Assembly: GCA_038874075.1 (NCBI GenBank) | Contig: JAVZDD010000002.1 | Coordinates: 1 to 64,000, forward strand | Direction of reading: 5' to 3' | DNA: 64,000 bases | From: Jingweiarchaeum tengchongense | GTDB lineage: Archaea; Nanobdellota; Nanobdellia; Jingweiarchaeales; Jingweiarchaeaceae | Made by a program: the position numbers and the translations under genes | Notes under the pieces: model-generated | The model's input: the letters and a program-made list of their open reading frames with translations, nothing else | What the model was told of the DNA's origin: nothing | Databases searched by the model: none | Shown here: piece after piece, positions 33,545 to 41,844 of the stretch | Numbering within the stretch: the stretch's first letter is position 1 | Layout: every line of letters starts with the position of its first letter

Positions 33545-34330
33545 ATGAAAATACCAGCTGATATAGAAAGGATACTGGACAAGACAGTTAAGTGTTTACC
33601 AAACACATACTATTGTAAGGATATGAAATTTTCAAAGGACGATCTAGCAAGAAGAACATGTAAAGAAGTAAGATGTGATGCTGTGGCTTTAATGCCAACT
33701 TACAACACATATACGAGAGGTAAACCTGGGTATTGGCATGACAATGTTGGAAATGTCTTAGAAGATCTTCTTAGCATAAAGGAGCACTTCCTAAAAGATT
33801 CACTGAAAAAAATAATCGTCGTAAATGATGGTAGTACTGATAAAACAAATGAAGTTCTGGAAGAATTAGTTAGGAGAGAATCAAAGACAATAGATGTAAT
33901 AAACATACCTGAGAACCTAGGATTCAATTATGCGGTACTTGCTGGTTATGAGAAAGCGCTTAAAAATAATCCTAAAATTATTGTTAAGATGGATTCTGAT
34001 GGTGAAACCCCACCAATTTTCATCACAGAATTGTTAGATAAGATGGTTAAACTTGATGCTGACCACATTCACTACGGTACACCATTTTCTAGTGAGATGT
34101 CAACTGGGTTTTTTGGTTTTAGAGCAACGAGATCAAACATCATTAAGGATTTACTCCCATTCTTCAAATCGCTCTTTATCTATCCTGGCTCAGAGGTGGC
34201 TGGAAGAAGCATAGATGAAGTGCTGACAAGTGTGTTGACTAATCCATTCTCACCGTATAGGATCGTGAATAAAGAAATAAAAGTGTATAGAATATTTGAA
34301 GAAGACGGCGAAACAATTCGATTAGCTTGA
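33545..34330 (+). CDS. Family 2 glycosyltransferase
   Basis: A 261-residue GT-A fold enzyme. 'ALMPTYNTYTRGKPGYWHDN' starts the nucleotide-binding fold, 'IIVVNDGSTDKT' is the GT2 hallmark, 'IPENLGFNYAVLAGYEKAL' follows, and 'IVKMDSDGETPP' is the DxD-type metal site. The N-terminal 45 residues with two Cys are additional. It is a soluble enzyme without membrane helices. The acceptor is unknown; polyprenyl-phosphate or glycolipid are typical. It converges with the double CYTH-type gene, leaving two bases. Confidence 0.85.
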   Translation: MKIPADIERILDKTVKCLPNTYYCKDMKFSKDDLARRTCKEVRCDAVALMPTYNTYTRGKPGYWHDNVGNVLEDLLSIKEHFLKDSLKKIIVVNDGSTDKTNEVLEELVRRESKTIDVINIPENLGFNYAVLAGYEKALKNNPKIIVKMDSDGETPPIFITELLDKMVKLDADHIHYGTPFSSEMSTGFFGFRATRSNIIKDLLPFFKSLFIYPGSEVAGRSIDEVLTSVLTNPFSPYRIVNKEIKVYRIFEEDGETIRLA

Positions 34331-34332
34331 AA

Positions 34333-35595
34333 TCATAAATTTCTTAACCAATTTAATTTTGTCAAAACTGCTGGTTTTAGAACTGGGTATTTTTTAATTA
34401 TTTCATTTGTAATGTAGCTGATATCCCAAATCATTTTATTTTCATCGTCTGGCGATGGAAACTGAAGTAATCCTTCAATTTCCATTTGAAATAATTCATT
34501 TTGTTCATGCGTACAGCGATCTATTAGCACACAGTATGAATTTTTAGTAATTTCATTCTCTACCAAAAAATATTTTCTTTTTCTGTAAATTGTTTTTAAG
34601 GGTAATTGCAATATAGATGCAGTGAAGGAATCCTTTTCTTCACTTCGCTTAACAATGCAATTCAATCCGAAAGGATCATTCAAAATTTCTACATTACTTT
34701 TGCGAGTGATTCTCTTTGATTTACCTTTTGTACTTATCCTTAAAAATTCATTTTGATTTAATAAATAATGATCCAATTCGCCTGTTTCCAAAACATATGG
34801 AAATTTGTTTAAAACTGAAAAACCATTTATACCCCCGCTTTCAAAATCCTTCTTAATTTGGTGGAAAACAAATTGGTCTGCTCCGTCTAAAATTAATTTT
34901 GCTTCGATCTCAATGTTAGCATTCGGAACATAATATTTATGCTTATCTCGCAAATGTTTACTTAAGAAATTGTAAGCCATATCTTTCTTGGAAATTACTG
35001 GTTCGGCTTCAAAATTGATTAATGTTTCCCGAATTCTCTGAACATTTTTAGAATTGGTTTTATCCGGATGTATTTTAATTTCTACTCGAGCGTAATCTTC
35101 GTTCCCGATCTTAATCCCATTAAATTCTTTGTCAAAAAAGAAATAATCGATCTGATCATCAATCGTGATCCTGAATTCATTTTCTTTAGATACATAATGC
35201 GCTCTTCTATAGCTATCTGCTACGTAGGGCTGAAGTTTAAGTTGGATTGGCATTCCATTTATCCTTAAAACTTCATCTAAAATCTTTTTAAGACTAAGGT
35301 TTTTCCTTTCTTTTTCTTTTAGTCTTAACGCGCTACTCGCCTGGTCTTTTTTGATTTCAAATATCCATTCATCATCTAAATTGAGCTTCCCATCGAATGG
35401 AGAGCTTGAATATCTTCTAGCCTTAACTGAAATTTCGAATGGAACTTCATGTTCGTTATTATTAAAATATAATGTATGATTATAATTTGTTGGAAAAACT
35501 TGAGGGGAAACGATTGACTCAATTTCTTTTAAAAATTTGTTAGAGTTAGATGCTTCAATTAAGTATCTTTCTTCTGTCCTCTTTATTAAATCCAT
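34333..35595 (-). CDS. Double triphosphate-tunnel protein (VTC-like + CYTH-like)
   Basis: A 420-residue protein with two halves that each look like a triphosphate tunnel metalloenzyme. The N-half has 'RTEERYLIEA', 'FEISVKARRYS', 'WIFEIKK', 'LKEKERKNLSL', 'DSYRRAHYV' and 'FRITIDDQI', the order seen in VTC polyphosphate polymerases. The C-half has 'NIEIEAKLIL' (ExExK, the CYTH signature), 'YLLNQNEFLRIS', 'RITRKS', 'IVKRSEEK' and 'FQMEIEGLLQ'. Single-domain members act on triphosphate-containing substrates. I know no named family with this pairing, so the activity is open. It is divergent from the gene at 35643. Confidence 0.7.
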   Translation of the reverse strand: MDLIKRTEERYLIEASNSNKFLKEIESIVSPQVFPTNYNHTLYFNNNEHEVPFEISVKARRYSSSPFDGKLNLDDEWIFEIKKDQASSALRLKEKERKNLSLKKILDEVLRINGMPIQLKLQPYVADSYRRAHYVSKENEFRITIDDQIDYFFFDKEFNGIKIGNEDYARVEIKIHPDKTNSKNVQRIRETLINFEAEPVISKKDMAYNFLSKHLRDKHKYYVPNANIEIEAKLILDGADQFVFHQIKKDFESGGINGFSVLNKFPYVLETGELDHYLLNQNEFLRISTKGKSKRITRKSNVEILNDPFGLNCIVKRSEEKDSFTASILQLPLKTIYRKRKYFLVENEITKNSYCVLIDRCTHEQNELFQMEIEGLLQFPSPDDENKMIWDISYITNEIIKKYPVLKPAVLTKLNWLRNL

Positions 35596-35642
35596 AACAA
35601 GATTTAAATATTACTGACTTATATACTATTCAGTGATAAAAA

Positions 35643-36020
35643 ATGTTAGAAAAGGAAACGGAAAAAAGAAAGATATTACAACATTTTATGCCTCACACAA
35701 AGATTGCTATGGCAATAAGATTATCAGCATACAAAGCAAAAGATGAAGGTAAGCCATACCATGGCACAACAATAGCTGAACTAGAAAACATATTAGAAAA
35801 GCTCAAGGAATCAAATTTCGATTTTGGTATTTCTTCTGATAAACTTCCAGAAATTTTGAAATCTGCAGAGGAAAGTGGACGAATTTTTCCAACACTCAAA
35901 TTTGATGCTGAGAATCGTGCTATTAGAGCCTATGTTGTGGATCCGGTGGTCTCACATCTTTACGATGAAATGTTAGAAGAAGTTGGTTTATTAGAAACAA
36001 AAATTAAGGTCAAAATTTAA
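35643..36020 (+). CDS. Hypothetical alpha/beta protein
   Basis: A 125-residue soluble protein. 'KIAMAIRLSAYKAKDEGKPYHGTTIAELENILEKLKE' is helical, followed by a short beta-rich end 'TLKFDAENRAIRAYVVDP'. No family is recognised. It is divergent from the double CYTH-type gene, with TATA-like sequence in the 47-bp gap. Confidence 0.55.
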   Translation: MLEKETEKRKILQHFMPHTKIAMAIRLSAYKAKDEGKPYHGTTIAELENILEKLKESNFDFGISSDKLPEILKSAEESGRIFPTLKFDAENRAIRAYVVDPVVSHLYDEMLEEVGLLETKIKVKI

Positions 36021-36064
36021 ATAATTCTTTTTAAGACATATCTCGTTTTTAAAACTTTGTTGAA

Positions 36065-36136
36065 TGGACCGGAGGGGAATTGAACCCCTAGTCTCTCGCA
36101 CGCCAAGCGAGCGCTTTACCATTAAGCTACCGGCCC
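36065..36136 (-). tRNA. tRNA-Ala (GGC)
   Basis: On the minus strand, acceptor GGGCCGG pairs with CCGGTCC, discriminator A; the third pair is G3:U70, the alanine identity element. Anticodon stem CTCGC/GCGAG, loop TTGGCGT, anticodon GGC. T-arm AGGGGTTCAATTCCCCT is intact. No intron and no encoded CCA. Confidence 0.97.
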
Positions 36137-36188
36137 ATACCTAAAATTAAACTCCAAATAATTTAAAGATTTTGTTTATAGAAATCTT

Positions 36189-36314
36189 TTATAGCCTAAA
36201 CTTTTGGACTGTAATGTCTTTTGTCCAGTAATAAGTTAGTACAAAGAACCAAATTGAGATGGTAATTATAGCTATGATTTTCTCTTTCAATCTCCTTATT
36301 CGAGATTTTGCCAT
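36189..36314 (-). CDS. 41-residue single-helix membrane protein
   Basis: A short gene: basic N-terminus (MAKSRIRRLKEK), one hydrophobic helix (about 13-30), and a short exported tail. The topology suits a small membrane subunit or regulator. It lies between tRNA-Ala and a membrane protein gene on the same strand. Support is a clean frame with membrane-protein composition only. Confidence 0.5.
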   Translation of the reverse strand: MAKSRIRRLKEKIIAIITISIWFFVLTYYWTKDITVQKFRL

Positions 36315-36397
36315 CCTACATCACTAAATTTATTTTAATAGTTATGAAGGACAATAATTATTAAGTAATATCTAAATTTAAAGGTTTTGGATTCGTT

Positions 36398-36964
36398 TTA
36401 TCCTACAGTAATACAATTTATATTTTTAAACAAAATTCTATCAAGATTGTCTTCTTTAAGACCAATTTCAAGGTTTAGAACCTCACCGACTTTTTTATAC
36501 TCTTCTGGTATTGCCAGCGTAAAGTTTAATTCTACGAGTTGGTTTGTCTTAAGTAAGTTAATTTTTTTCTCACCATGGGCAAGCAATCTATCTTCTTTGT
36601 ACACGTTAATAAAAATAACTGTATCAACGATATCATAAATTCCATCATTCATAATACTAAGTTTAAAATTATCCTCGGTTGAGTTTGAACACATAAAACC
36701 AGTAAGTGCTATTGAATATTTTTCTCTTAAAATTCCTCTCGATGTTGTGTTACTACATTTGTCTTGTAGGCATAGACCCATACAATAGATATCTGTACCA
36801 TTCTCTTTGATGTCGGAGTACTGTACACCAATACATTCACAGATGGTGTCTATAGAACCTGCAACTCTACTCAAATTTCCGCATGGCTTTGGAAACAAGA
36901 AGACAGCTATTCCCCAAACTATTAGAGAAGCAGCTAGCATATGTATTATCAGGTCAAGTTTCAT
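36398..36964 (-). CDS. Membrane-anchored exported protein
   Basis: A 188-residue protein with an N-terminal signal anchor (about 7-24) and a beta-rich exported domain carrying about eight Cys residues. 'CICIGVQYS'-like clusters in the first half suggest disulfides; the second half resembles an Ig-like fold ('NKLLKTNQLVELNFTLAIP' type). No named family. It is divergent from the small membrane protein at 37060. Confidence 0.55.
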   Translation of the reverse strand: MKLDLIIHMLAASLIVWGIAVFLFPKPCGNLSRVAGSIDTICECIGVQYSDIKENGTDIYCMGLCLQDKCSNTTSRGILREKYSIALTGFMCSNSTEDNFKLSIMNDGIYDIVDTVIFINVYKEDRLLAHGEKKINLLKTNQLVELNFTLAIPEEYKKVGEVLNLEIGLKEDNLDRILFKNINCITVG

Positions 36965-37059
36965 TCAATAAAAAATAACAGTCATAAGTTAAATTTTTTC
37001 TGCATATCCAGATTAAAATAAACACTAAATTTTTAAATGTAAAATTTTTTACCAATTAT

Positions 37060-37293
37060 ATGGAAGAAGTTCTTAGGACGGATCAAGGAAAAATAGTAAT
37101 ATTCCTTCTAATCATAGGTGCTGTATTTTTCATTGCACTTACATTCTCACTACAACAAGGAATCGAAACATGTAACAATTGTTACATCATGGGTTTTGGC
37201 AATTACTCAGATGTAATACTTATATTGTTGGCGATGGCTTTCCTAATGTTCGTTTTGATCAGGTTCTATACACAGTTTTCTCCATTAAAATAA
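37060..37293 (+). CDS. Two-helix membrane protein
   Basis: A 77-residue protein: helix 1 at about 12-30, an exported loop with two Cys separated by two residues ('CNNC'), and helix 2 at about 49-67. Between helices the loop could bind metal or form a disulfide. No family is recognised. Its promoter TATA-like region is about 25 bp before the ATG. Confidence 0.6.
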   Translation: MEEVLRTDQGKIVIFLLIIGAVFFIALTFSLQQGIETCNNCYIMGFGNYSDVILILLAMAFLMFVLIRFYTQFSPLK

Positions 37294-37333
37294 ATTCAAA
37301 ATATATTTAAAATCACTATTATATAGTAAATAA

Positions 37334-38071
37334 ATGTTTCCAATAACAATAGAAAATTTAGTGGATAATATAAGAAACAAAGATTGTCCAAATTGGATAA
37401 AAAAAGAGAATGCGCTCTGTCTTTGCCAGGTTGTTTATGATGGAATGCTTGAACAAATGTTAGATCAACCATCTCTGCTTAATAAAACGTTTAAAGTAGC
37501 TTCAGAAGTATGTGCTAAATTTTACATTCCTGGTTACAATGCTAATGTTAATGAAAGAGACCTAGACTACATTAAAAAAACTACTAGGAAATTCAAGATC
37601 GACATTAAATTTCGACCTCTGAATGGGAGCGAAGATTGTGTCAAGGACTTCATCCGAAGTGTTGTAAAGTATTATAAAGAGCATGAGAGACCAGATGTAA
37701 TTATTTCGATTGCAAGTGGTGGATTTGAACCAGCGTTGGTTCTTTCCAAGGTGTTAAATACACCACATACGACATTAAGGTTCTCACATCACTATAGAAA
37801 TGATGAAAATGTGAAATTGTTACCATTCCAAGAAATGGAACTTAAAGAAAAAATTCCAAATAGTAATGTTTTGTTAATTGATGATTGGATAGAAAGCGGT
37901 AGAACAATCAATAAAGTAACTGATTTTTTAAATGAAAGTTATGCACCAAGAACGATTACTGTTGGCATTGTACTCAATAGTTACAATACAATATTTAATC
38001 CCGTTATGAAATTCCCTTTTAAAATAGTTAGGTACGAAGCAAATTTTCAAGACAAATTTTGCAGAATCTAA
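37334..38071 (+). CDS. Phosphoribosyltransferase-type protein with N-terminal extension
   Basis: A 245-residue protein. The C-terminal half (about 115-235) is a type I phosphoribosyltransferase fold: 'DVIISIASGGFEPALVLSKVL' for the first loop and 'NVLLIDDWIESGRTI' for the PRPP-binding motif. The N-terminal 110 residues are helical with several Cys and unrecognised. Closest general relatives are hypoxanthine/adenine and uracil PRTases, but the target base is unclear. Its 3' end overlaps the convergent metzincin gene by 44 bases. Confidence 0.75.
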   Translation: MFPITIENLVDNIRNKDCPNWIKKENALCLCQVVYDGMLEQMLDQPSLLNKTFKVASEVCAKFYIPGYNANVNERDLDYIKKTTRKFKIDIKFRPLNGSEDCVKDFIRSVVKYYKEHERPDVIISIASGGFEPALVLSKVLNTPHTTLRFSHHYRNDENVKLLPFQEMELKEKIPNSNVLLIDDWIESGRTINKVTDFLNESYAPRTITVGIVLNSYNTIFNPVMKFPFKIVRYEANFQDKFCRI

Positions 38072-38564
38072 ATTGTTTTTCTGGGCTTGAAGTACTCATG
38101 AAACACTCCTCAAATTCTTCTCCTTCATGGTCAAAGAGTCCTATTTGATGACCAAATTCATGAGTCAGTATTTTTACCAAATCATCCGTTGAGAGTGAAA
38201 ATTCTGATATCACGCTTCGATTACCAAGCGTATGTCCTGAAAGAAGATCAATTTTACAGATTATTTTTCCATCGTATATCGTAATTTGCTTCCTATATAT
38301 TGGTTCATTTAGTGCTAGAATCCATGGTTGGGTGTAATTCCAGCCAAGTCTCAGCACCTTATTCAGAGGAACCGCCAGGATTTCTCTATCCTCATAATTG
38401 ATAACATCTTCCATTCTTTTAATACGCTCCAGTTCACCCCTAACATTCCAATCCATTTTTTGTCTTCTTATTTTTTCAGGAAAAAATAAAAGTGCATTCT
38501 TGTAGATTTCATGAAGAGAAATATCAGGATTTTCTCTAAAGTCGATGAGTGTAACCACACTCAT
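38028..38564 (-). CDS. Divergent archaemetzincin-like metalloprotease
   Basis: A 178-residue protein with the metzincin zinc motif 'HEFGHQIGLFDH' near residues 137-148. After it come CFM (20-22 positions from the motif start) and CKIC, which echo the archaemetzincin C-x-M...CxxC structural-zinc layout. However the third zinc ligand position holds Asp, followed by His, and the spacing between CxM and CxxC is 11 rather than 17. The protein should be a soluble metallopeptidase. It overlaps the convergent PRTase gene. Confidence 0.75.
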   Translation of the reverse strand: MSVVTLIDFRENPDISLHEIYKNALLFFPEKIRRQKMDWNVRGELERIKRMEDVINYEDREILAVPLNKVLRLGWNYTQPWILALNEPIYRKQITIYDGKIICKIDLLSGHTLGNRSVISEFSLSTDDLVKILTHEFGHQIGLFDHEGEEFEECFMSTSSPEKQFRFCKICLENLLRT

Positions 38565-38603
38565 AAGTAGAAAGGTAACAAATGTTAAATAAATATTTTA
38601 CTT

Positions 38604-39260
38604 TTAAGTAGTGTCTAATAAAGAAACCTCGATTCGCTGTTTTCCTTTTCCAGGTTTTTTGCCTTTATCTACCCTGATTTGACCTATCTCACTTGTGTTT
38701 TTAACATGCGTCCCCAGGCAGTGCATCTTTGGAAATATCTCTATCTTCCAATACCAAATATCAGGATTGTCTGGTTCTCGTGCTCTCTCAATTTCATAAT
38801 TCTTTGCGATTATTTGATTCGCCTTTTCTTCGACTGCCTTCAATTTCTCCGTATCGATCTCTTCTATCAAGTAATCATTCCTATCTTTTTTATCATCAAC
38901 AATTCCAGGAGATGCAACTTTGCAATCAGGACCAAATATAGCTTGCATTACATAATAAACAATATGTGCTGCTGAATGTAATCGCATTATCTTGTATCTC
39001 CTTTCCCAATCGATTTTTCCATGAACAATGTCACCAACTTTGAAATTGGGCTCCCTTTCAAGTATGTGTATGACTTTGTCACCTTCTTTTATTGTGTTGA
39101 CTACCTTTATCCCATTTATTTCACCAGTATCACCCACTTGACCTCCACCCTGCGGATAAAAACAAGTCTGGTCAAGAACAACTTGGTTTCCATTGATTTC
39201 AATTACCTTTGCATCAAATTCCTTCATATATACATCTTCGTAAAATAATTTTCTAGTCAT
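38604..39260 (-). CDS. AlaX-type alanyl-tRNA editing protein
   Basis: A 218-residue AlaX-M type protein. 'QTCFYPQGGGQVGDTGEI' is the AlaRS-C linker segment, 'RLHSAAHIVYYVM' the HxxxH zinc motif, and 'MHCLGTHVKNTSEIGQI' the CxxxH motif, so all four zinc ligands are present. AlaX hydrolyses Ser or Gly wrongly attached to tRNA-Ala. It is a stand-alone gene here. tRNA-Ala is encoded 2.5 kb upstream, which I take as chance. Confidence 0.93.
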   Translation of the reverse strand: MTRKLFYEDVYMKEFDAKVIEINGNQVVLDQTCFYPQGGGQVGDTGEINGIKVVNTIKEGDKVIHILEREPNFKVGDIVHGKIDWERRYKIMRLHSAAHIVYYVMQAIFGPDCKVASPGIVDDKKDRNDYLIEEIDTEKLKAVEEKANQIIAKNYEIERAREPDNPDIWYWKIEIFPKMHCLGTHVKNTSEIGQIRVDKGKKPGKGKQRIEVSLLDTT

Positions 39261-39321
39261 AAGTTCAATTCAAAAATATTTAAGTTTATAAACTTTTTAT
39301 ATATAACAGTGAGGTGGTGAA

Positions 39322-39558
39322 ATGCCCCAAGCAAAAAAAGTTTTAAACCAAGCTGCTTCAGCGATGGGTACAATAACCTTGTTAATAGTGACTGCCGTGA
39401 TCCTAATCGTTATGGGACTAGTATTCTTTCTAGTAAATTTATGGATCATAAAATTTGCAGCGGTAGACATCCTTAAATTACAAGTTTCTGGCGAATGGAT
39501 TGTTTTTTCAGCAGCAGTTCTGAGTGCAGCATCAATGATTGGCTCAAAGAGCAGATAA
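39322..39558 (+). CDS. Two-helix membrane protein
   Basis: A 78-residue protein with two hydrophobic helices (about 19-42 and 60-76), preceded by GAGGTGGTG five bases before the ATG. No family is recognised. It shares the promoter region with the divergent AlaX gene. Confidence 0.6.
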   Translation: MPQAKKVLNQAASAMGTITLLIVTAVILIVMGLVFFLVNLWIIKFAAVDILKLQVSGEWIVFSAAVLSAASMIGSKSR

Positions 39559-39630
39559 ATAATCATTATTTTTTTGTATTTACTATAAAGTAAAAATATT
39601 TAAGTAAGGGAAGATGTAATATCATTAAAA

Positions 39631-40101
39631 ATGAATAATTATAAAACCATGCCATTAAGAAAATGGTTTGAAGATAGGATTCGTTCTTCAACGAGTGTTG
39701 CTCAAGAATCACTAAAACAACAAATGAAAAAGCTTGAAGAAATTGGTTGGGACCTCGATAAACCTATTTTTGATAACATGCGTGAAACACTCAAAAAATT
39801 AGATAAAGATCAGAGAGAAGCATACATTGTAAGCATTGCTTACTTGTGGACAAGTCCCGAATTCATTTCCAATAGCTTGTATGAGATTAAATATGAAGAA
39901 TTAGAGAAATTTAAAGCAAACATTTTGGATGAAGCTGCTGAAGCAAAACAGTTTTTCAAAGACCTTGCAAGAGAATGCGATGTTGAAATTCCGGAGGATG
40001 CACTTGAGAAGATAGTTGAAATAAATAAACAGAATTCTTTGAGAATTGTGGATGAGCATATAAAAGGAAGAAAACCAGCATCATATGGTTTTATTGTTTA
40101 A
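39631..40101 (+). CDS. Hypothetical all-helical protein
   Basis: A 156-residue highly charged helical protein, without Cys clusters or membrane segments. 'KKLEEIGWDLDKPIFDNMRETLKKLDKDQREAY' and the C-terminal 'KGRKPASYGFIV' are its most distinctive parts. No family is recognised. It overlaps the convergent Yip1-like gene by four bases. Confidence 0.55.
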   Translation: MNNYKTMPLRKWFEDRIRSSTSVAQESLKQQMKKLEEIGWDLDKPIFDNMRETLKKLDKDQREAYIVSIAYLWTSPEFISNSLYEIKYEELEKFKANILDEAAEAKQFFKDLARECDVEIPEDALEKIVEINKQNSLRIVDEHIKGRKPASYGFIV

Positions 40102-40700
40102 TAAAAATTAACAGTTGTGCCTCTAAGAAATAACTCAATGAAAGTTAGTGTGATCATAGCTGAAACAAGAATAATAGCCTTCCATTCTTTTAGTTTGTAC
40201 AATACGATTGGAGCAATGTACAACTGTATAACGAGAGACCAGAAACCAACGAATAGGGAGAAATAGGGAATAAAACCGCCCAACAAACATGGAGCAACGC
40301 CGTAGCAGACTGATTTCCAAGCATTCAAAAATGAGCCCTGCCCACCGGCAAGCTTGATAATTGCATGTAAAAAGAGAGTAGTACAAATAAGAATTAGAAT
40401 TGCAAATATTGTGATCAAAAATGGTTCAATGAAATATGCGATTGGACCATACCTTGGAACAAAATAATTTCTAATCGCTCTATAACCCATTATTTGCGCC
40501 TGATATGCAGATGAAAAATCCGTGCTTTCTATTCCAAGATAATTTATGATTGAGGTCAAAATTGCAATCATAATTGTTATTTTTAGAAAGAATATAAATG
40601 GCTCTTTCCAACCTTCTTTCTCTGTCTTTTCAAAAAAAGTTCTTGGTTCTTCAAGTATCTCAAAAAATTTTTTTATCATTAAATCACCAATTACATACAT
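40098..40700 (-). CDS. Yip1-domain membrane protein
   Basis: A 200-residue membrane protein with five hydrophobic helices. The N-terminal 'FFEILEEPRTFFEKTEKEGWKEPFIFFL' is the amphipathic Yip1 start. 'KLAGGQGSFLNAWKSVCYGVAPCLLGGFIP' is the conserved Yip1 turn in helices three and four. Prokaryotic Yip1 proteins are widespread with unknown function. It is divergent from the HD hydrolase. Confidence 0.8.
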   Translation of the reverse strand: MYVIGDLMIKKFFEILEEPRTFFEKTEKEGWKEPFIFFLKITIMIAILTSIINYLGIESTDFSSAYQAQIMGYRAIRNYFVPRYGPIAYFIEPFLITIFAILILICTTLFLHAIIKLAGGQGSFLNAWKSVCYGVAPCLLGGFIPYFSLFVGFWSLVIQLYIAPIVLYKLKEWKAIILVSAMITLTFIELFLRGTTVNFY

Positions 40701-40778
40701 TTTATATAATATTAAATTAGATATAAAAGGGATTCGTTTGAATAAAAGTTTAAAAATACTTAAATATAGTTTCTATCT

Positions 40779-41366
40779 ATGTCCCTAAAAGATTTTTTTG
40801 AAAGCGAAAGAGTTTTAGGACAAGTAATTAGATTTGGTATCAGAAAAAGATTGAAAGATGAGAATGTTGCCGAGCATAGCTTTCATACCGCGTTATATGC
40901 GATGATCTTGGCGGATATAGAACAGAAAAAGTTTGGTAATAAGGTAAACATGGAAAAGGTATTTAGGGGTGCACTTTTACATGATTTGGAAGAATGCATG
41001 ACTGGTGATATCCTGTTCCATTTCAAACACAGCGATGAAAAATTGACTTCAGAAATAAAAAGAATTGGCACAAAGTTCTATGAAAAATTGATAAAGAATC
41101 TTCCGGCTAGCATGCAAAAAGATTATATGGAAGCGTGGTTGCACTGCAAAGACCCCAATACAATTGAGGGAAGAATTGTCTGGGCAGCTGACCGATTGGA
41201 AGCACTTTTTTATGCATTGGATGAATTAAGACTTGGTAACAAGTCTTTTAGACTGGTTCTGATTGAAATAATGAATGATATAAAAAAAATAAAATTGAGA
41301 AGTTTAGATTTTGTTCTGAATGAAATAAAAAATGAGCTAAAAACTTGGAAAGTAAAGCCAAAATGA
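40779..41366 (+). CDS. HD-domain hydrolase (YfbR/HDDC2-like)
   Basis: A 195-residue HD-superfamily protein. 'NVAEHSFHTALYAMIL' and 'GALLHDLEECMTGDI' carry the metal-binding His and the HD pair; 'KDPNTIEGRIVWAADRLEALFYALDEL' carries the last Asp. The closest class is the 5'-deoxynucleotidase type (YfbR, HDDC2), which removes phosphate from dNMPs. Its end overlaps the SWIM-domain gene by 22 bases. Confidence 0.88.
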   Translation: MSLKDFFESERVLGQVIRFGIRKRLKDENVAEHSFHTALYAMILADIEQKKFGNKVNMEKVFRGALLHDLEECMTGDILFHFKHSDEKLTSEIKRIGTKFYEKLIKNLPASMQKDYMEAWLHCKDPNTIEGRIVWAADRLEALFYALDELRLGNKSFRLVLIEIMNDIKKIKLRSLDFVLNEIKNELKTWKVKPK

Positions 41367-41683
41367 AAATAAGAATGATTGACATAACAAACATCAATCA
41401 TGGTTTTAATAAATTTAGAAGGGCAATTAGAATTAGTGAAAATGTTTCAATTGATTACATAACAAAGAGACACGTTGCTTTTACTGTTTTTGATGATATA
41501 AAGAAAACAATTCATAGTGTCTTGTACAAGAGTGAGGAGAAACCACCATATGATTGGAGTTGTGATTGCAAGTGGTTCTCTACGAGAGGAGTAAGTACTG
41601 GTGTATACTGCGCACATATAATTGCTGTTAACATAAAACTCTCACAAGACAAACAAATGTTACGTTATATAGAGAAAATATAA
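41345..41683 (+). CDS. SWIM zinc-finger protein
   Basis: A 112-residue protein whose C-terminal half holds 'WSCDCKWFSTRGVSTGVYCAHIIAVNI', a SWIM motif CxCx(n)CxH. The N-terminal half is a short beta/alpha segment. SWIM fingers bind DNA or protein and often occur in SWI2/SNF2 ATPases or stand alone in archaea near recombination genes. It overlaps the HD hydrolase gene by 22 bases, so the two are co-expressed. The start is uncertain; the in-frame ATG after MESKAK (MKIRMIDITNI) is an alternative. Confidence 0.8.
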   Translation: MESKAKMKIRMIDITNINHGFNKFRRAIRISENVSIDYITKRHVAFTVFDDIKKTIHSVLYKSEEKPPYDWSCDCKWFSTRGVSTGVYCAHIIAVNIKLSQDKQMLRYIEKI

Positions 41684-41741
41684 TTTTTCAAAATTTATAT
41701 TTGCGAAATGCTTAAAAGTATGGGGAGAGAAAATAATTTGT

Positions 41742-41814
41742 GCCCTGGTAGCTCAGCTGGTAGAGCGACTGCCTTGTAAGCAGTAGGTCGGGGGTTCGAG
41801 ACCCTCCCAGGGCT
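41742..41814 (+). tRNA. tRNA-Thr (TGT)
   Basis: Acceptor GCCCTGG pairs with CCAGGGC, discriminator T. Anticodon stem ACTGC/GCAGT, loop CTTGTAA, anticodon TGT. D-arm GCTCAGCTGGTAGAGC and T-arm are intact. No intron and no encoded CCA. Confidence 0.97.
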
Positions 41815-41824
41815 TTTTTAAATT
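41814..41824 (+). terminator. T-rich terminator after tRNA-Thr
   Basis: A run of T residues (TTTTTTTAAATTTT) starts at the tRNA 3' end. Oligo-T alone is sufficient for archaeal termination. The convergent moaA gene ends 20 bp later. Confidence 0.5.
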
Positions 41825-41844
41825 TTGATGTCGTAAGTTCTATC

